Source: CAZAYP01 sp964489425 [NCBI: uncultured Verrucomicrobiota bacterium]
Lineage (GTDB): Bacteria > Verrucomicrobiota > Kiritimatiellia > RZYC01
Assembly: GCA_964489425.1 (NCBI GenBank)
Contig: CAZAYP010000016.1
Span: 1-64,000 of the forward strand
Length of the DNA stretch: 64,000 nucleotides
Direction of reading: 5' to 3'
Every line of letters starts with the position of its first letter. The stretch's first letter is position 1. Shown piece after piece: positions 50,990 through 58,751 of the stretch. The position numbers and the translations under genes are program-made. The notes under the pieces are model-generated. The model did no database searches, had not been told where the DNA came from, and saw only the letters and a program-made list of their open reading frames with translations.

Positions 50990-53900
50990 TCACAGGATCT
51001 CGATGACCGCGGCGCCGAAGGTAAACCCGCCGCCGAACGCGCACAGTCCGACCTTGTCGCCTGCCTTGGTGTGCGGCAGCAGCACCGTCAGCGCCAGCGG
51101 GATGGAGTTGGAGGAGGTGTTGCCGTATTCGCGGATGTGGTTGAACATTTTCTCGTTGGGGAACGTGATGTTGCGGTTGATGCTCTTGCGGATGGCCTCG
51201 ATGATGCGCTCGTTGGCCTGGTGCGGGACGATCATGGCCAGGTCTTCGATCTTGATGCCCGCAGTTTCGCAGGCCAGGTCCATCATGTAGGTCATCATCT
51301 TGACCGCCATCTTGAACACCGGCTGGCCGGCCATCTCCATGTGCTCGGAGGTTTTCATGAACGGCACGTAGAGGATTTTCTCGTCGCAGGCCTTGGCCGC
51401 CAGCAGGGGCCGGCGCAGCACCAAGTGGACGTTGCCGGTGGGCTGGTCCAGGGTCAGCAGGGTGGCGGTGGCGGCGTCGCCGAACAGGAACAGGGTGTTC
51501 AGGTCCAGGTGGTTCAGGACGCGCGAGAGCGTCTCGGCCGTGATGACCAGCACGCGGCGGTAACGGCCGGCCTGGAGCATGTCGTACCCGTTTTGCAGCG
51601 CGTAGAGGTACCCGGTACAGGCGGCGTTGATGTCGTGCGCCTGGGTGAGCACCTCGGTGCCGGGCGGGGTCAGCTCGGTGAGCACGCGGCAGGCGAGGGA
51701 CGGCGTGGCGGACAGCGGCGTGCCGGTGCTGCAGATGATGGCGTCCACCTGGCCGACGGTGAGCTGCTCGCGGGCCAGCAGGTCGCGGCAAGCCTTGACC
51801 GCAAGGGTCAGGACGCTTTCGTTCTCGCCGATCCAATAGCGTTTTTCCACGCCGGTCCGCTGGCGCACGTAGGACGAGTCCCACTGCGGGAACCCGCGCA
51901 GCAGGTCCTTGTTCTCCACCAGGCGTGAGCCCACGGTCGCGCAGACCGAGGAAATATACACCGGCACGCTGCCCCCGCTGGCGGGCGCGGTTACGGCTAT
52001 GGCGGCCGGGTGGACTGGCTGGGGCGCGCGGCGTTCGAGCACCGGCCGGCCGGGGTCGGTCGGCGCGCCGCTGAGCCGCGCGCCGGCCGCGGCGGCCTTG
52101 ATCTTCACGATCGGCGCGCCCACGGTCACCACGTCGCCCTCGGCGATCAGCAGCTCCACAAGGGTGCCGGCCACGGGCGCGGAAATGTCCATGGCGGCTT
52201 TGTCCGCCTCGACCGACACCAGCAACTGGCCCTCGGCCACGGTTTCCCCGGCCGCGACGTGCAGCTCGGTGATGCGCAGGGTCTCGTCCGACGGGCTGGA
52301 CCCGATGGCCGGGACTACCACCAGGCCGGCTTCCACGCGCGGGGGCGGCTGCCAGGACAGGTCCAGGTCGAGCAGGGCGGCGGCTTTTTCGAGAATCGTT
52401 TTGAACGAGGGCAGCACCGCGAGCTGGTTGGCAAAATGGTAGGGCAGGTAGGTGTCGGCCTGGGCCAGGCGCGCGAGTTTCACGGCCCCGCCCAGGGCCT
52501 CGGCCACGGTGGCCAGGATCTCGGCGCCGATGCCGCAGGTGTGGTTGTCCTCGTGGACCACCAGCAGGCGGCCGGTCTTGCGCGCGGAGCCGAGCACGGC
52601 CGCCTGGTCCCACGGCGAGATGCTGCGCAGGTCCAGGACCTCGGCGCTGGCGCCCACGCGGGCCAGTTCGTCCGCCGCCTGCTCGCACAGCGGCACGGTG
52701 CTGCCGCAGCCCACCAGGGTGAGGTCCGCGCCGGCGCGGCACACGCGCGCTTTGCCGATCGGCACCAGGTGGCGGTCGAGATCCGCCGAGGTGGTGAAGC
52801 GCCGGTCGTTCAGCAGGCTCTTGGGGTACAGGAAAATGGTCGGCCGGCCCGATTCAAACGCCGCGTTGAGCAGGCCGGCGGCGTCGGCGGCCGTGGCCGG
52901 CATGAGCACGTCCACGCCGGGAACGTGCGCCATGACCGCGGTCGGGGTCTGGGCGTGGAACGGCCCCAGCCCGGGCCGGTACGCGCCGCAGATGGACATG
53001 ACGATGACCGGGCAGTTCCAGTCGCCAAGGGTCCGCCAGTGCATGCTGCCCAGCTCGGAGATGATCTGGTTGTAGACCACCGGCAGGAAGTCTGCGAACT
53101 GGATCAGCGCCACGGGGCGCTCGCCGGCCAGGGCCCGGCCAATGGCCGCGCCGAGGATGGTGTTCTCGCTGAGCGGCGAGTTGCGGACTTGCGCCGGGCA
53201 CTGGCGGCCCAGGCCGCGGGTCAGCCCGAACACGTCGCCCTTGGGATCCTCGATGTCCTCGCCGTAGAGGCTCACGCGCGGGTCGCGCTGCAGGTGCAGG
53301 CGCAGGGTTTCCCGCAGGGCCTCGAGCATGGACAGGTCGCGGCCGGCCTCGTGGCCGCGGTACTCGGCGGCGCCGGCCTGCAGCTGGTCGGGCAGGGGCT
53401 TCTTGGCCGTGAACACGGGCGTGGGCTCCGCTTCGTCGCGGATGGCCTTGTAGGCGGCGTCCACGCGGGCCGCGGCCTCCGTGTCGATGGCGTCCAGGGT
53501 GGCCTGGGCCACGCCCGCGGCGCGCAGGTGGCCGGCCAGCAGGGCGAGGGGATCGGCCGCCTGGATGCGGGCGATGTCCTCCGCGGGGCGGTACACGCGG
53601 TGGTCGTCGGCGTTCGTGTGGCTGCCGAGCCGCTCGACGCGCGCCACCACCAGGCGCGGCCCGCGGTCGGCGCGCATGGCCGCGATGACCGGCGCCATGG
53701 CCGTATGCAACGCCACCGGGTCGCTGCCGCTGACCCGCAGGATGGGCAGGCCGTAAAACTCGGCCGCCGGGCCCGCGGGCAGGTCGTACCACGTGCGGCC
53801 GGCGGTGGGCGTGGACAGCGCGTACTGGTTGTCTTCCACCATGAACAGGACCGGCAGGCAGGACCGGACCGCTTCGGCAATGGCTTCGAGCACTTCGCCT

Positions 53901-54337
53901 TCCTGGGTGCCGCCGTCGCCAAGGGCGCAGTAGACGATGGGCCGCGCCGGATCCGCCTTGACGGCCATGGCCACGCCCACGGCCTGGAGCGCGTTGTTGC
54001 CCACGACGGTCGGGGAGCTCAGGATCTGGAGCGCCCGGTTGCCGGGAAATCCAGGCATGCGCCGGCCGGCCGAGGGGGCGGACGGCTTGCCCAGGAACGA
54101 GGCAATGGTTTTCTCGAACTTCTCGCCGCGCGCGAGGACCAGCGCCAGGTCGCGGTAATGGCAGTGCAGCCAGTCCGCCGGGGTCAGCAGCGGCGCCAGG
54201 GCCGCCAGGCCCTCGTGGCCGGTGCAGGGCACGTAGAACGGCGCCTCGCCGCGCTGGGCAATGGCCTCGGCCAGCAAGTCCAGCCTGCGGGCCATGACCA
54301 TCGGCCGGTATATCGTCAGCATGAGCTCTTTGTCCAT
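50990..54337 (-). CDS. Four-domain fusion: 2-oxoacid dehydrogenase E1-alpha / E1-beta / lipoyl domain / ketoacyl-ACP synthase III
   Basis: 1115 residues in one unbroken frame, started by an ATG with an AAGAGGT Shine-Dalgarno. E1-alpha (about 1-300) has the thiamine-diphosphate motif GDG140-142 through Asn170 (GDG-x27-N) and a GSHTNADDHRVYR loop. E1-beta (about 335-655) has the catalytic Glu360 in LYGEDIEDPKGD and FADFLPVVYNQI. The lipoyl domain (about 675-755) has Lys713 in the canonical EADKAAMD turn. An Ala/Pro linker leads to ketoacyl-ACP synthase III (about 795-1115) with Cys907 (INAACTGYL), His1039 (VPHQANERI) and Asn1073 (YGNTSSNSIP); the Cys-His spacing of 132 equals that in E. coli FabH. 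There is no E2 acyltransferase or E3. It may pass the decarboxylated acyl group from its own lipoyl arm to the synthase and condense it with malonyl-ACP. The domains are sure; the joint reaction is inference. Confidence 0.92.
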   Translation of the reverse strand: MDKELMLTIYRPMVMARRLDLLAEAIAQRGEAPFYVPCTGHEGLAALAPLLTPADWLHCHYRDLALVLARGEKFEKTIASFLGKPSAPSAGRRMPGFPGNRALQILSSPTVVGNNALQAVGVAMAVKADPARPIVYCALGDGGTQEGEVLEAIAEAVRSCLPVLFMVEDNQYALSTPTAGRTWYDLPAGPAAEFYGLPILRVSGSDPVALHTAMAPVIAAMRADRGPRLVVARVERLGSHTNADDHRVYRPAEDIARIQAADPLALLAGHLRAAGVAQATLDAIDTEAAARVDAAYKAIRDEAEPTPVFTAKKPLPDQLQAGAAEYRGHEAGRDLSMLEALRETLRLHLQRDPRVSLYGEDIEDPKGDVFGLTRGLGRQCPAQVRNSPLSENTILGAAIGRALAGERPVALIQFADFLPVVYNQIISELGSMHWRTLGDWNCPVIVMSICGAYRPGLGPFHAQTPTAVMAHVPGVDVLMPATAADAAGLLNAAFESGRPTIFLYPKSLLNDRRFTTSADLDRHLVPIGKARVCRAGADLTLVGCGSTVPLCEQAADELARVGASAEVLDLRSISPWDQAAVLGSARKTGRLLVVHEDNHTCGIGAEILATVAEALGGAVKLARLAQADTYLPYHFANQLAVLPSFKTILEKAAALLDLDLSWQPPPRVEAGLVVVPAIGSSPSDETLRITELHVAAGETVAEGQLLVSVEADKAAMDISAPVAGTLVELLIAEGDVVTVGAPIVKIKAAAAGARLSGAPTDPGRPVLERRAPQPVHPAAIAVTAPASGGSVPVYISSVCATVGSRLVENKDLLRGFPQWDSSYVRQRTGVEKRYWIGENESVLTLAVKACRDLLAREQLTVGQVDAIICSTGTPLSATPSLACRVLTELTPPGTEVLTQAHDINAACTGYLYALQNGYDMLQAGRYRRVLVITAETLSRVLNHLDLNTLFLFGDAATATLLTLDQPTGNVHLVLRRPLLAAKACDEKILYVPFMKTSEHMEMAGQPVFKMAVKMMTYMMDLACETAGIKIEDLAMIVPHQANERIIEAIRKSINRNITFPNEKMFNHIREYGNTSSNSIPLALTVLLPHTKAGDKVGLCAFGGGFTFGAAVIEIL

Positions 54338-54464
54338 AACCTCTTCCTGCCGTCCGCGGTCACGCGGAGGCTGACTTGTAATACTTAATCAAAGCCGCGG
54401 CGCGAGGCAAGCGCAACCGGCAGCCGCCGCCGCTTTTTTGCTGCATCGGCCGCCTCCGGGCGAT

Positions 54465-56003
54465 ATGCTCCGGCCCGTGAAAATAACCCTGAAAACGTAT
54501 TACCGGATCGAGTTCCTGGGCGGGATTGTCGGGTTTGTGACCGAGGCGGCGCGCTGTTTCGGCGCCACGCCCAAGGAGGCGCAGGAGCTGGGCATGGCCG
54601 CCGAGGAAGCCGCGGTGCACATCATCGAGGGCTATCCCGGCGAGGGCTTGGACGAGCAGTTCGAGGTGATCTGCGCGCCGCGCGACGAGGGCCTGGAAGT
54701 GGTGCTCAGCAACATGGGCCTGCCGGTGAACACCAACGCCTTGCCCCACTACACCACCGCCGACCCCGAGGGCAGCATCAAGGGGCTGGGCTTTTTCCTG
54801 ATCGCCAAGCTGGTGCACTCCCACCAGTTCGTCAACGAGGGCCACCGCGGCTGGCGCACGGTGCTGTTCAAGCGCCTGGCCGGGATGCGGGTGCCGGAAC
54901 GGCGGGCGGCGGCCGACACGGATCCCGCCCTCGCGGTGGCGCGCGAGAAGCTGACCGTGCGCCGGGCCGAGCTGGCGGACGCGCCGGCGATCGTGGAGCT
55001 GGCCTATCACAACTACCGCTATTCCTACAGCAAGCGCGTGTTCTACTTCGCGGACCAGCTCCAGGACGCCCTGCGCACCGGCCAGGTCGTGTCGTTCGTG
55101 GCGGTCAACCCGGCCGGCCGGATCGTGGGGCAGATGGCGCTGCTCTTCGGCGCCGAAACCCGGAAGCTGGCCGAACTCGGGGCGGTGATGGTCCAGCCCG
55201 AGTACCGGCGCAGCATGGGCCTGCTGCAAATGGTCAAGGCCCTGCACCGCTATGCCCAGGAACACAACGCCGAGACGCCCATGGCCCAGGCGTACCTGGT
55301 GACCACCCACACCCTGTCCCAGCGCGTGTGCAGCATCTTCCATTTCGCCCCCATGGCCCTGCGCCTGTCCGTGCACGGCCGCGCCCGGTTCGAGGGCATC
55401 GCCACCGGGGTTCCCGCGCAGCGCGAAAGCCTGCTGTACGCGGTCATCCACAGCGCGCCGGACAACGTGCCGGTGCGGCTGTGCGCGCCGCCCGACCACG
55501 CGGCCATGATCGGCAAGCTGTTCCAGCAGGCCGCCGTGCCCGTGGACGTCCGGACCGATCCGGGCGCGCCCGACCCCGCCACCCGGATCCGGGCCGAGGT
55601 GCACCCCGACGAGCAGCTGGCCAGCCTCTGGGTGGAGGCCGCGGGCCAGGACCTGGCCGCCACGCTGCGGGCGCGCCTGTTCGAGCTCGAGGCGGACGGC
55701 ATCAAGACCGTGATGATCCTCTGGCCGGCCGCGCGCGCGCTGCCGGCCGCGTGGACGGCGGAACTGCGCGCGCTGCAGGCCTTTTTCTGCGGCGTGCAGG
55801 CCGAAACCCCGGACACGTGGTGGCTGCTGTACACGCGCCTGAACGCGCAGCGCTTTGACTTCAACCAGATCCACCTGTGCGATCCCGCGGCCCTGGAGCT
55901 GCGGGATTACGTGCAACAAGGGTTCCAGGCCCTGGTGGAGGACCCGCCGCCGACCACCCCCGCCCCGCGGGCCGTGCCCGTGGAGAATCCCGATGCTCAC
56001 TGA
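54465..56003 (+). CDS. HATPase (anti-sigma/RsbW-like) - GNAT acetyltransferase fusion
   Basis: 512 residues from ATG 54465; a GTG at 54477 and an ATG at 54438 are alternatives, and none has a clear Shine-Dalgarno. The N-terminal ~140 residues resemble the serine-kinase/anti-sigma HATPase fold (ELGMAAEEAAVHIIEGYP in the position of the N box, then DPEGSIKGLGFFLIAKLV as a G-box-like stretch). A GNAT-like domain (about 150-300) has VRRAELADAPAIVELAY, GRIVGQMALLFG and AELGAVMVQPEYRRSMGLL. The C-terminal ~200 residues resemble no family I know. It diverges from the E1/ketoacyl-synthase gene and overlaps cysK by 11 bases. Confidence 0.7.
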   Translation: MLRPVKITLKTYYRIEFLGGIVGFVTEAARCFGATPKEAQELGMAAEEAAVHIIEGYPGEGLDEQFEVICAPRDEGLEVVLSNMGLPVNTNALPHYTTADPEGSIKGLGFFLIAKLVHSHQFVNEGHRGWRTVLFKRLAGMRVPERRAAADTDPALAVAREKLTVRRAELADAPAIVELAYHNYRYSYSKRVFYFADQLQDALRTGQVVSFVAVNPAGRIVGQMALLFGAETRKLAELGAVMVQPEYRRSMGLLQMVKALHRYAQEHNAETPMAQAYLVTTHTLSQRVCSIFHFAPMALRLSVHGRARFEGIATGVPAQRESLLYAVIHSAPDNVPVRLCAPPDHAAMIGKLFQQAAVPVDVRTDPGAPDPATRIRAEVHPDEQLASLWVEAAGQDLAATLRARLFELEADGIKTVMILWPAARALPAAWTAELRALQAFFCGVQAETPDTWWLLYTRLNAQRFDFNQIHLCDPAALELRDYVQQGFQALVEDPPPTTPAPRAVPVENPDAH

Positions 56004-56880
56004 CAACATCTTGAACCTGATCGGTAACACGCCGCTGGTGCGGCTCAAGACCGAGCCCATTTACGCCAAGGCCGAGTTCCTCAATCCCGGCGGCAGCATC
56101 AAGGACCGGGTCGCCCTGGCCATGCTGGAAGGCGCCGAGCGCGACGGCCGCCTGCGGCCCGGCGCCATGATCATGGAGCCGTCGTCCGGCAACACCGGCA
56201 TCGGCCTGGCGCTGGTCGGGCGGCTCAAGGGCTACGCGGTGACCATCGTCATGCCGGAGAACATGAGCGACGAGCGCAAAAAGCTGATCCGCACCTTGGG
56301 CGCCGAGCTGATCCTCACGCCGGCCGCGGACGGGATCCAGGGGGCGGTCCAGCGGGTGGAGGCGCTGGCCGCGGCCGATCCGCGCATCCACGTGCCGCAA
56401 CAGTTCAAGAACCCCGACAACCCCCGCGTGCATTACGAGGAGACCGCCCACGAGCTGTGGCGCCAGATGAACGGCGACATCGCCGCCTTCGTGGCCGGCG
56501 TGGGCAGCGGCGGCACGCTCCAGGGCGTGGGCCGGTTCCTGCGCGAACACAAACCGGACGTGGTCCTGGCCGCCGTGGAGCCGAAAAACGTGTCCGCCAT
56601 CCTCGGCCATGAGCCGGGCCTGCACCAGATCCAGGGGATCGGCGACGGGTTTATCCCCGATATCCTGGACGTGGCAATGATCGACGAGGTTATCGAGGTG
56701 AGCGACGAGGACGCCATCGAGACCACCCGCCAGCTCGGCCGCGATTACGGCCTGCTGGTGGGCATCTCATCCGGCGCCAACGTCTGGGCCGCGCGGCAGC
56801 TGGCCCGCCGCATCCCGGGCGCCATCGCCACCGTGCTGCCGGACCGCGCCGAGCGCTATTTCAGCACGTCGCTCATGTAA
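55993..56880 (+). CDS. cysK: Cysteine synthase (O-acetylserine sulfhydrylase)
   Basis: 295 residues. The start LTDNILNLIGNTPLVRLK, the PLP lysine in NPGGSIKDRVAL, EPSSGNTGIGLALVGRLKG, GVGSGGTLQGVGRFLRE (phosphate loop) and GISSGANVWAA are all typical of CysK/CysM. It makes cysteine from O-acetylserine and sulfide. It is slightly shorter than the usual 310. The upstream HATPase-GNAT gene overlaps its start by 11 bases, so the two are co-transcribed. Its last 114 bases are overlapped by the antisense CPBP gene. Confidence 0.94.
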   Translation: MLTDNILNLIGNTPLVRLKTEPIYAKAEFLNPGGSIKDRVALAMLEGAERDGRLRPGAMIMEPSSGNTGIGLALVGRLKGYAVTIVMPENMSDERKKLIRTLGAELILTPAADGIQGAVQRVEALAAADPRIHVPQQFKNPDNPRVHYEETAHELWRQMNGDIAAFVAGVGSGGTLQGVGRFLREHKPDVVLAAVEPKNVSAILGHEPGLHQIQGIGDGFIPDILDVAMIDEVIEVSDEDAIETTRQLGRDYGLLVGISSGANVWAARQLARRIPGAIATVLPDRAERYFSTSLM

Positions 56881-57786
56881 GGCGCGCCGCGCGTAGCAGA
56901 CCGCCGCGATCGCCGCGAACCCGGCGGCCATCCCCAGCGCGATCCCGCTTTTGGAAATCACCATGCTCGGGCCGTACGCCGGGTCCAGGTAGCCCCAGTT
57001 GCGCTCAAACAGCTTCACCCCGCTGCGCATGATCCACACCCAGCCCGCGTGCAGGCCGATGCAGAAGTACAGGTGCCGCTGCGCCGCGTAGAACAGGCAC
57101 AGGCTCAGCCCCATCAGCCACAGGGTCCAGAACATGTACCCCGAATGCTCCCACAAAAAATCGTTGCGCGTGAACAGGTACGGCAGCATCTCAAACCCGG
57201 AATACCAGTGGGCGTGGGCCACGCCGATCGGCACCTCGGGCTTGGCAAAATGCAGGCCCGCATAGATCAGGCTGGCCAGCAGCGCCCCGGGCCAGACCCC
57301 CAGCCCGCGCCGCAGGATGCCAAAGATCACGCCCCGGAAGAAATACTCCTCGATGTAGCCCACCAGCATCGCGCCCACCAGGTACCCGGCCGCCCGGCCC
57401 CAGAACCCCGCGTTCAGCGCGCCCGGCGTCCACAGGTAGGCATGGAACAGCCAGCCGGAGCATATGCCGAGCACCATCGTGCCCACGCCCAGCCCCAGGC
57501 CCCGCAGCAGCCACCCGCGCCACGCCACGCCCCGCGGGAACCCGACCGCAGCCCGGTTGGTCAACCCGCACACCCGGACCGCCGGGATGGCGCCGATCAG
57601 GATGGCGGCCAGGGCGCAGCGGCTGACCACCCCCTCGAATTCCGTGTCCCGCAGGCTGGCCAGCCAGGGCGCGGTGCGGCCCAGGGCGACCACGCCGTTG
57701 AACACCCAGGGCGCGACCAGGCCGGCCATGAAGATGGCAAACAAAAACAGGGCGGCCACCAGCGCCAGTTCCCGGCCGCGCCGCAT
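56767..57786 (-). CDS. CPBP-family intramembrane metalloprotease
   Basis: 339 residues with about eight membrane helices. The CPBP/Rce1 motifs are GYIEEYFFRGVIFGIL (EExxxR), YAGLHFAKPE (FxxxH-like) and GLHAGWVW. Members act as intramembrane endopeptidases; some give bacteriocin self-immunity, others have unknown targets. The last ~36 residues (HERRAEIALGAVRQHGGD onward) are hydrophilic, low-complexity and antisense to the end of cysK, so the tail may be a late stop-codon loss. It ends 3 bases from, and follows, the exonuclease gene on the same strand. Confidence 0.83.
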   Translation of the reverse strand: MRRGRELALVAALFLFAIFMAGLVAPWVFNGVVALGRTAPWLASLRDTEFEGVVSRCALAAILIGAIPAVRVCGLTNRAAVGFPRGVAWRGWLLRGLGLGVGTMVLGICSGWLFHAYLWTPGALNAGFWGRAAGYLVGAMLVGYIEEYFFRGVIFGILRRGLGVWPGALLASLIYAGLHFAKPEVPIGVAHAHWYSGFEMLPYLFTRNDFLWEHSGYMFWTLWLMGLSLCLFYAAQRHLYFCIGLHAGWVWIMRSGVKLFERNWGYLDPAYGPSMVISKSGIALGMAAGFAAIAAVCYARRALHERRAEIALGAVRQHGGDGARDAAGQLPRGPDVGAG

Positions 57787-57789
57787 ATC

Positions 57790-58377
57790 TCAGGATTCCC
57801 TGGCCGGGGCGCCAAGATAGCTTTGCGCCGCCATAAACTTGTAGAGTTCGCGGCCGATCCAGGCGTCCGTGGCCGCGTAGGTGACTTGCCCCGGCGTCAG
57901 TTCGTGCCGCGCCCAGTTGGTCCGCTGCGCGCCCTTGGAGATGGACACGCGCAGCAGCACTGCCGCCAACCCCCGCAACCCGTGGTTCTTGATCCCGGCC
58001 CGGCGGGCCGTCGCGCCGAGGTCCACGAATCCCGCGGGCAGGAACGGCGCCAGGCCCTGCAAATCGGAGATGTCCCGGTCCAGCGCCACGCCGGCCTTGA
58101 TGATGTTCGGCTGCGCCAGCAGGTGGCGCAACCCCTGGGCCAGCGGCACGTGGCGCAACTGGAAGATATACACCGCGTCCGCGGCGGCCAGCTGCAGCAG
58201 CGCCGGCGGGTAGCTCTCGCCTTTCTGGAACGCCGGCCGGGTCTCGACATCGAATCCCAGCAGCGCCTCGTGCTTCAAGCGCGCCACGGCATCGCGCAGT
58301 CCGCCCAACGTGTTGATGACATACACCGGGCCGGAATAGTGGAACTGGGGAAACGCCCGGATTTCCTCGCGCGCCAT
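57790..58377 (-). CDS. RNase D-like 3'-5' exonuclease (DEDDy)
   Basis: 195 residues from the ATG at 58375-58377. The exonuclease motifs are LLGFDVETRP (ExoI, DxE), a middle segment VALDRDISDLQ (ExoII), and VTYAATDAWIGRELY (ExoIII, YxxxD). HRDC domains of full RNase D are absent, so it belongs to the short single-domain type. It degrades RNA or DNA from the 3' end. The frame is open farther upstream through the tRNA gene; that extension is not real coding sequence. Confidence 0.85.
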   Translation of the reverse strand: MAREEIRAFPQFHYSGPVYVINTLGGLRDAVARLKHEALLGFDVETRPAFQKGESYPPALLQLAAADAVYIFQLRHVPLAQGLRHLLAQPNIIKAGVALDRDISDLQGLAPFLPAGFVDLGATARRAGIKNHGLRGLAAVLLRVSISKGAQRTNWARHELTPGQVTYAATDAWIGRELYKFMAAQSYLGAPARES

Positions 58378-58571
58378 GGGCCGGTCAAATCCGGCCCGTC
58401 CTTCCTGAGTATGGTCTGATTCGTTCAAGGTTTTCCCATGTAGCCCGATTGCTTGGTACCCTATTCCGGCTCCGCAAACAAGGCTATTTACAATCTTGAA
58501 TTCACCGCCAGTGATAACGCAGTTCCAGGGCGCAAACAGTGCCGACTGTGGATGCCTGATGCGGATAAGGG

Positions 58572-58647
58572 TGGTGAGCCGGGCGGGATTCGAACCCGCG
58601 ACCCTGTGATTAAAAGTCACATGCTCTACCAACTGAGCTACCGGCCC
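58572..58647 (-). tRNA. tRNA-Lys (anticodon TTT), CCA encoded
   Basis: 76 bases on the minus strand folding as a standard cloverleaf. The acceptor stem GGGCCGG pairs with CCGGCTC (one G-U), the D arm is GCTC/GAGC, the anticodon loop is CTTTTAA (anticodon TTT) on a TGTGA/TCACA stem, and the T loop is TTCGAAT. The 3' CCA is encoded (58572-58574). A tyrosine recombinase gene starts about 100 bases beyond the tRNA's 5' end. The 194 bases between its 3' end and the exonuclease start hold no recognisable gene. Confidence 0.97.
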
Positions 58648-58751
58648 GCTGTTCCACAATAAGTTCTTTCTTTATTGGCATTTTAGCCTATTTTCAAGGC
58701 TTTTCATCAAAAGCATTTGACTGCCTTTGGCCTCTGTGCCACTGTCCATGC

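Noticed and set aside
58378-58659. N-terminal extension of the RNase D-like protein (PVAQLVEHVTFNHRVAGSNP)
   Set aside because: This peptide is the familiar translation of a tRNA gene; the region is tRNA-Lys and its leader, so the CDS starts at 58377.
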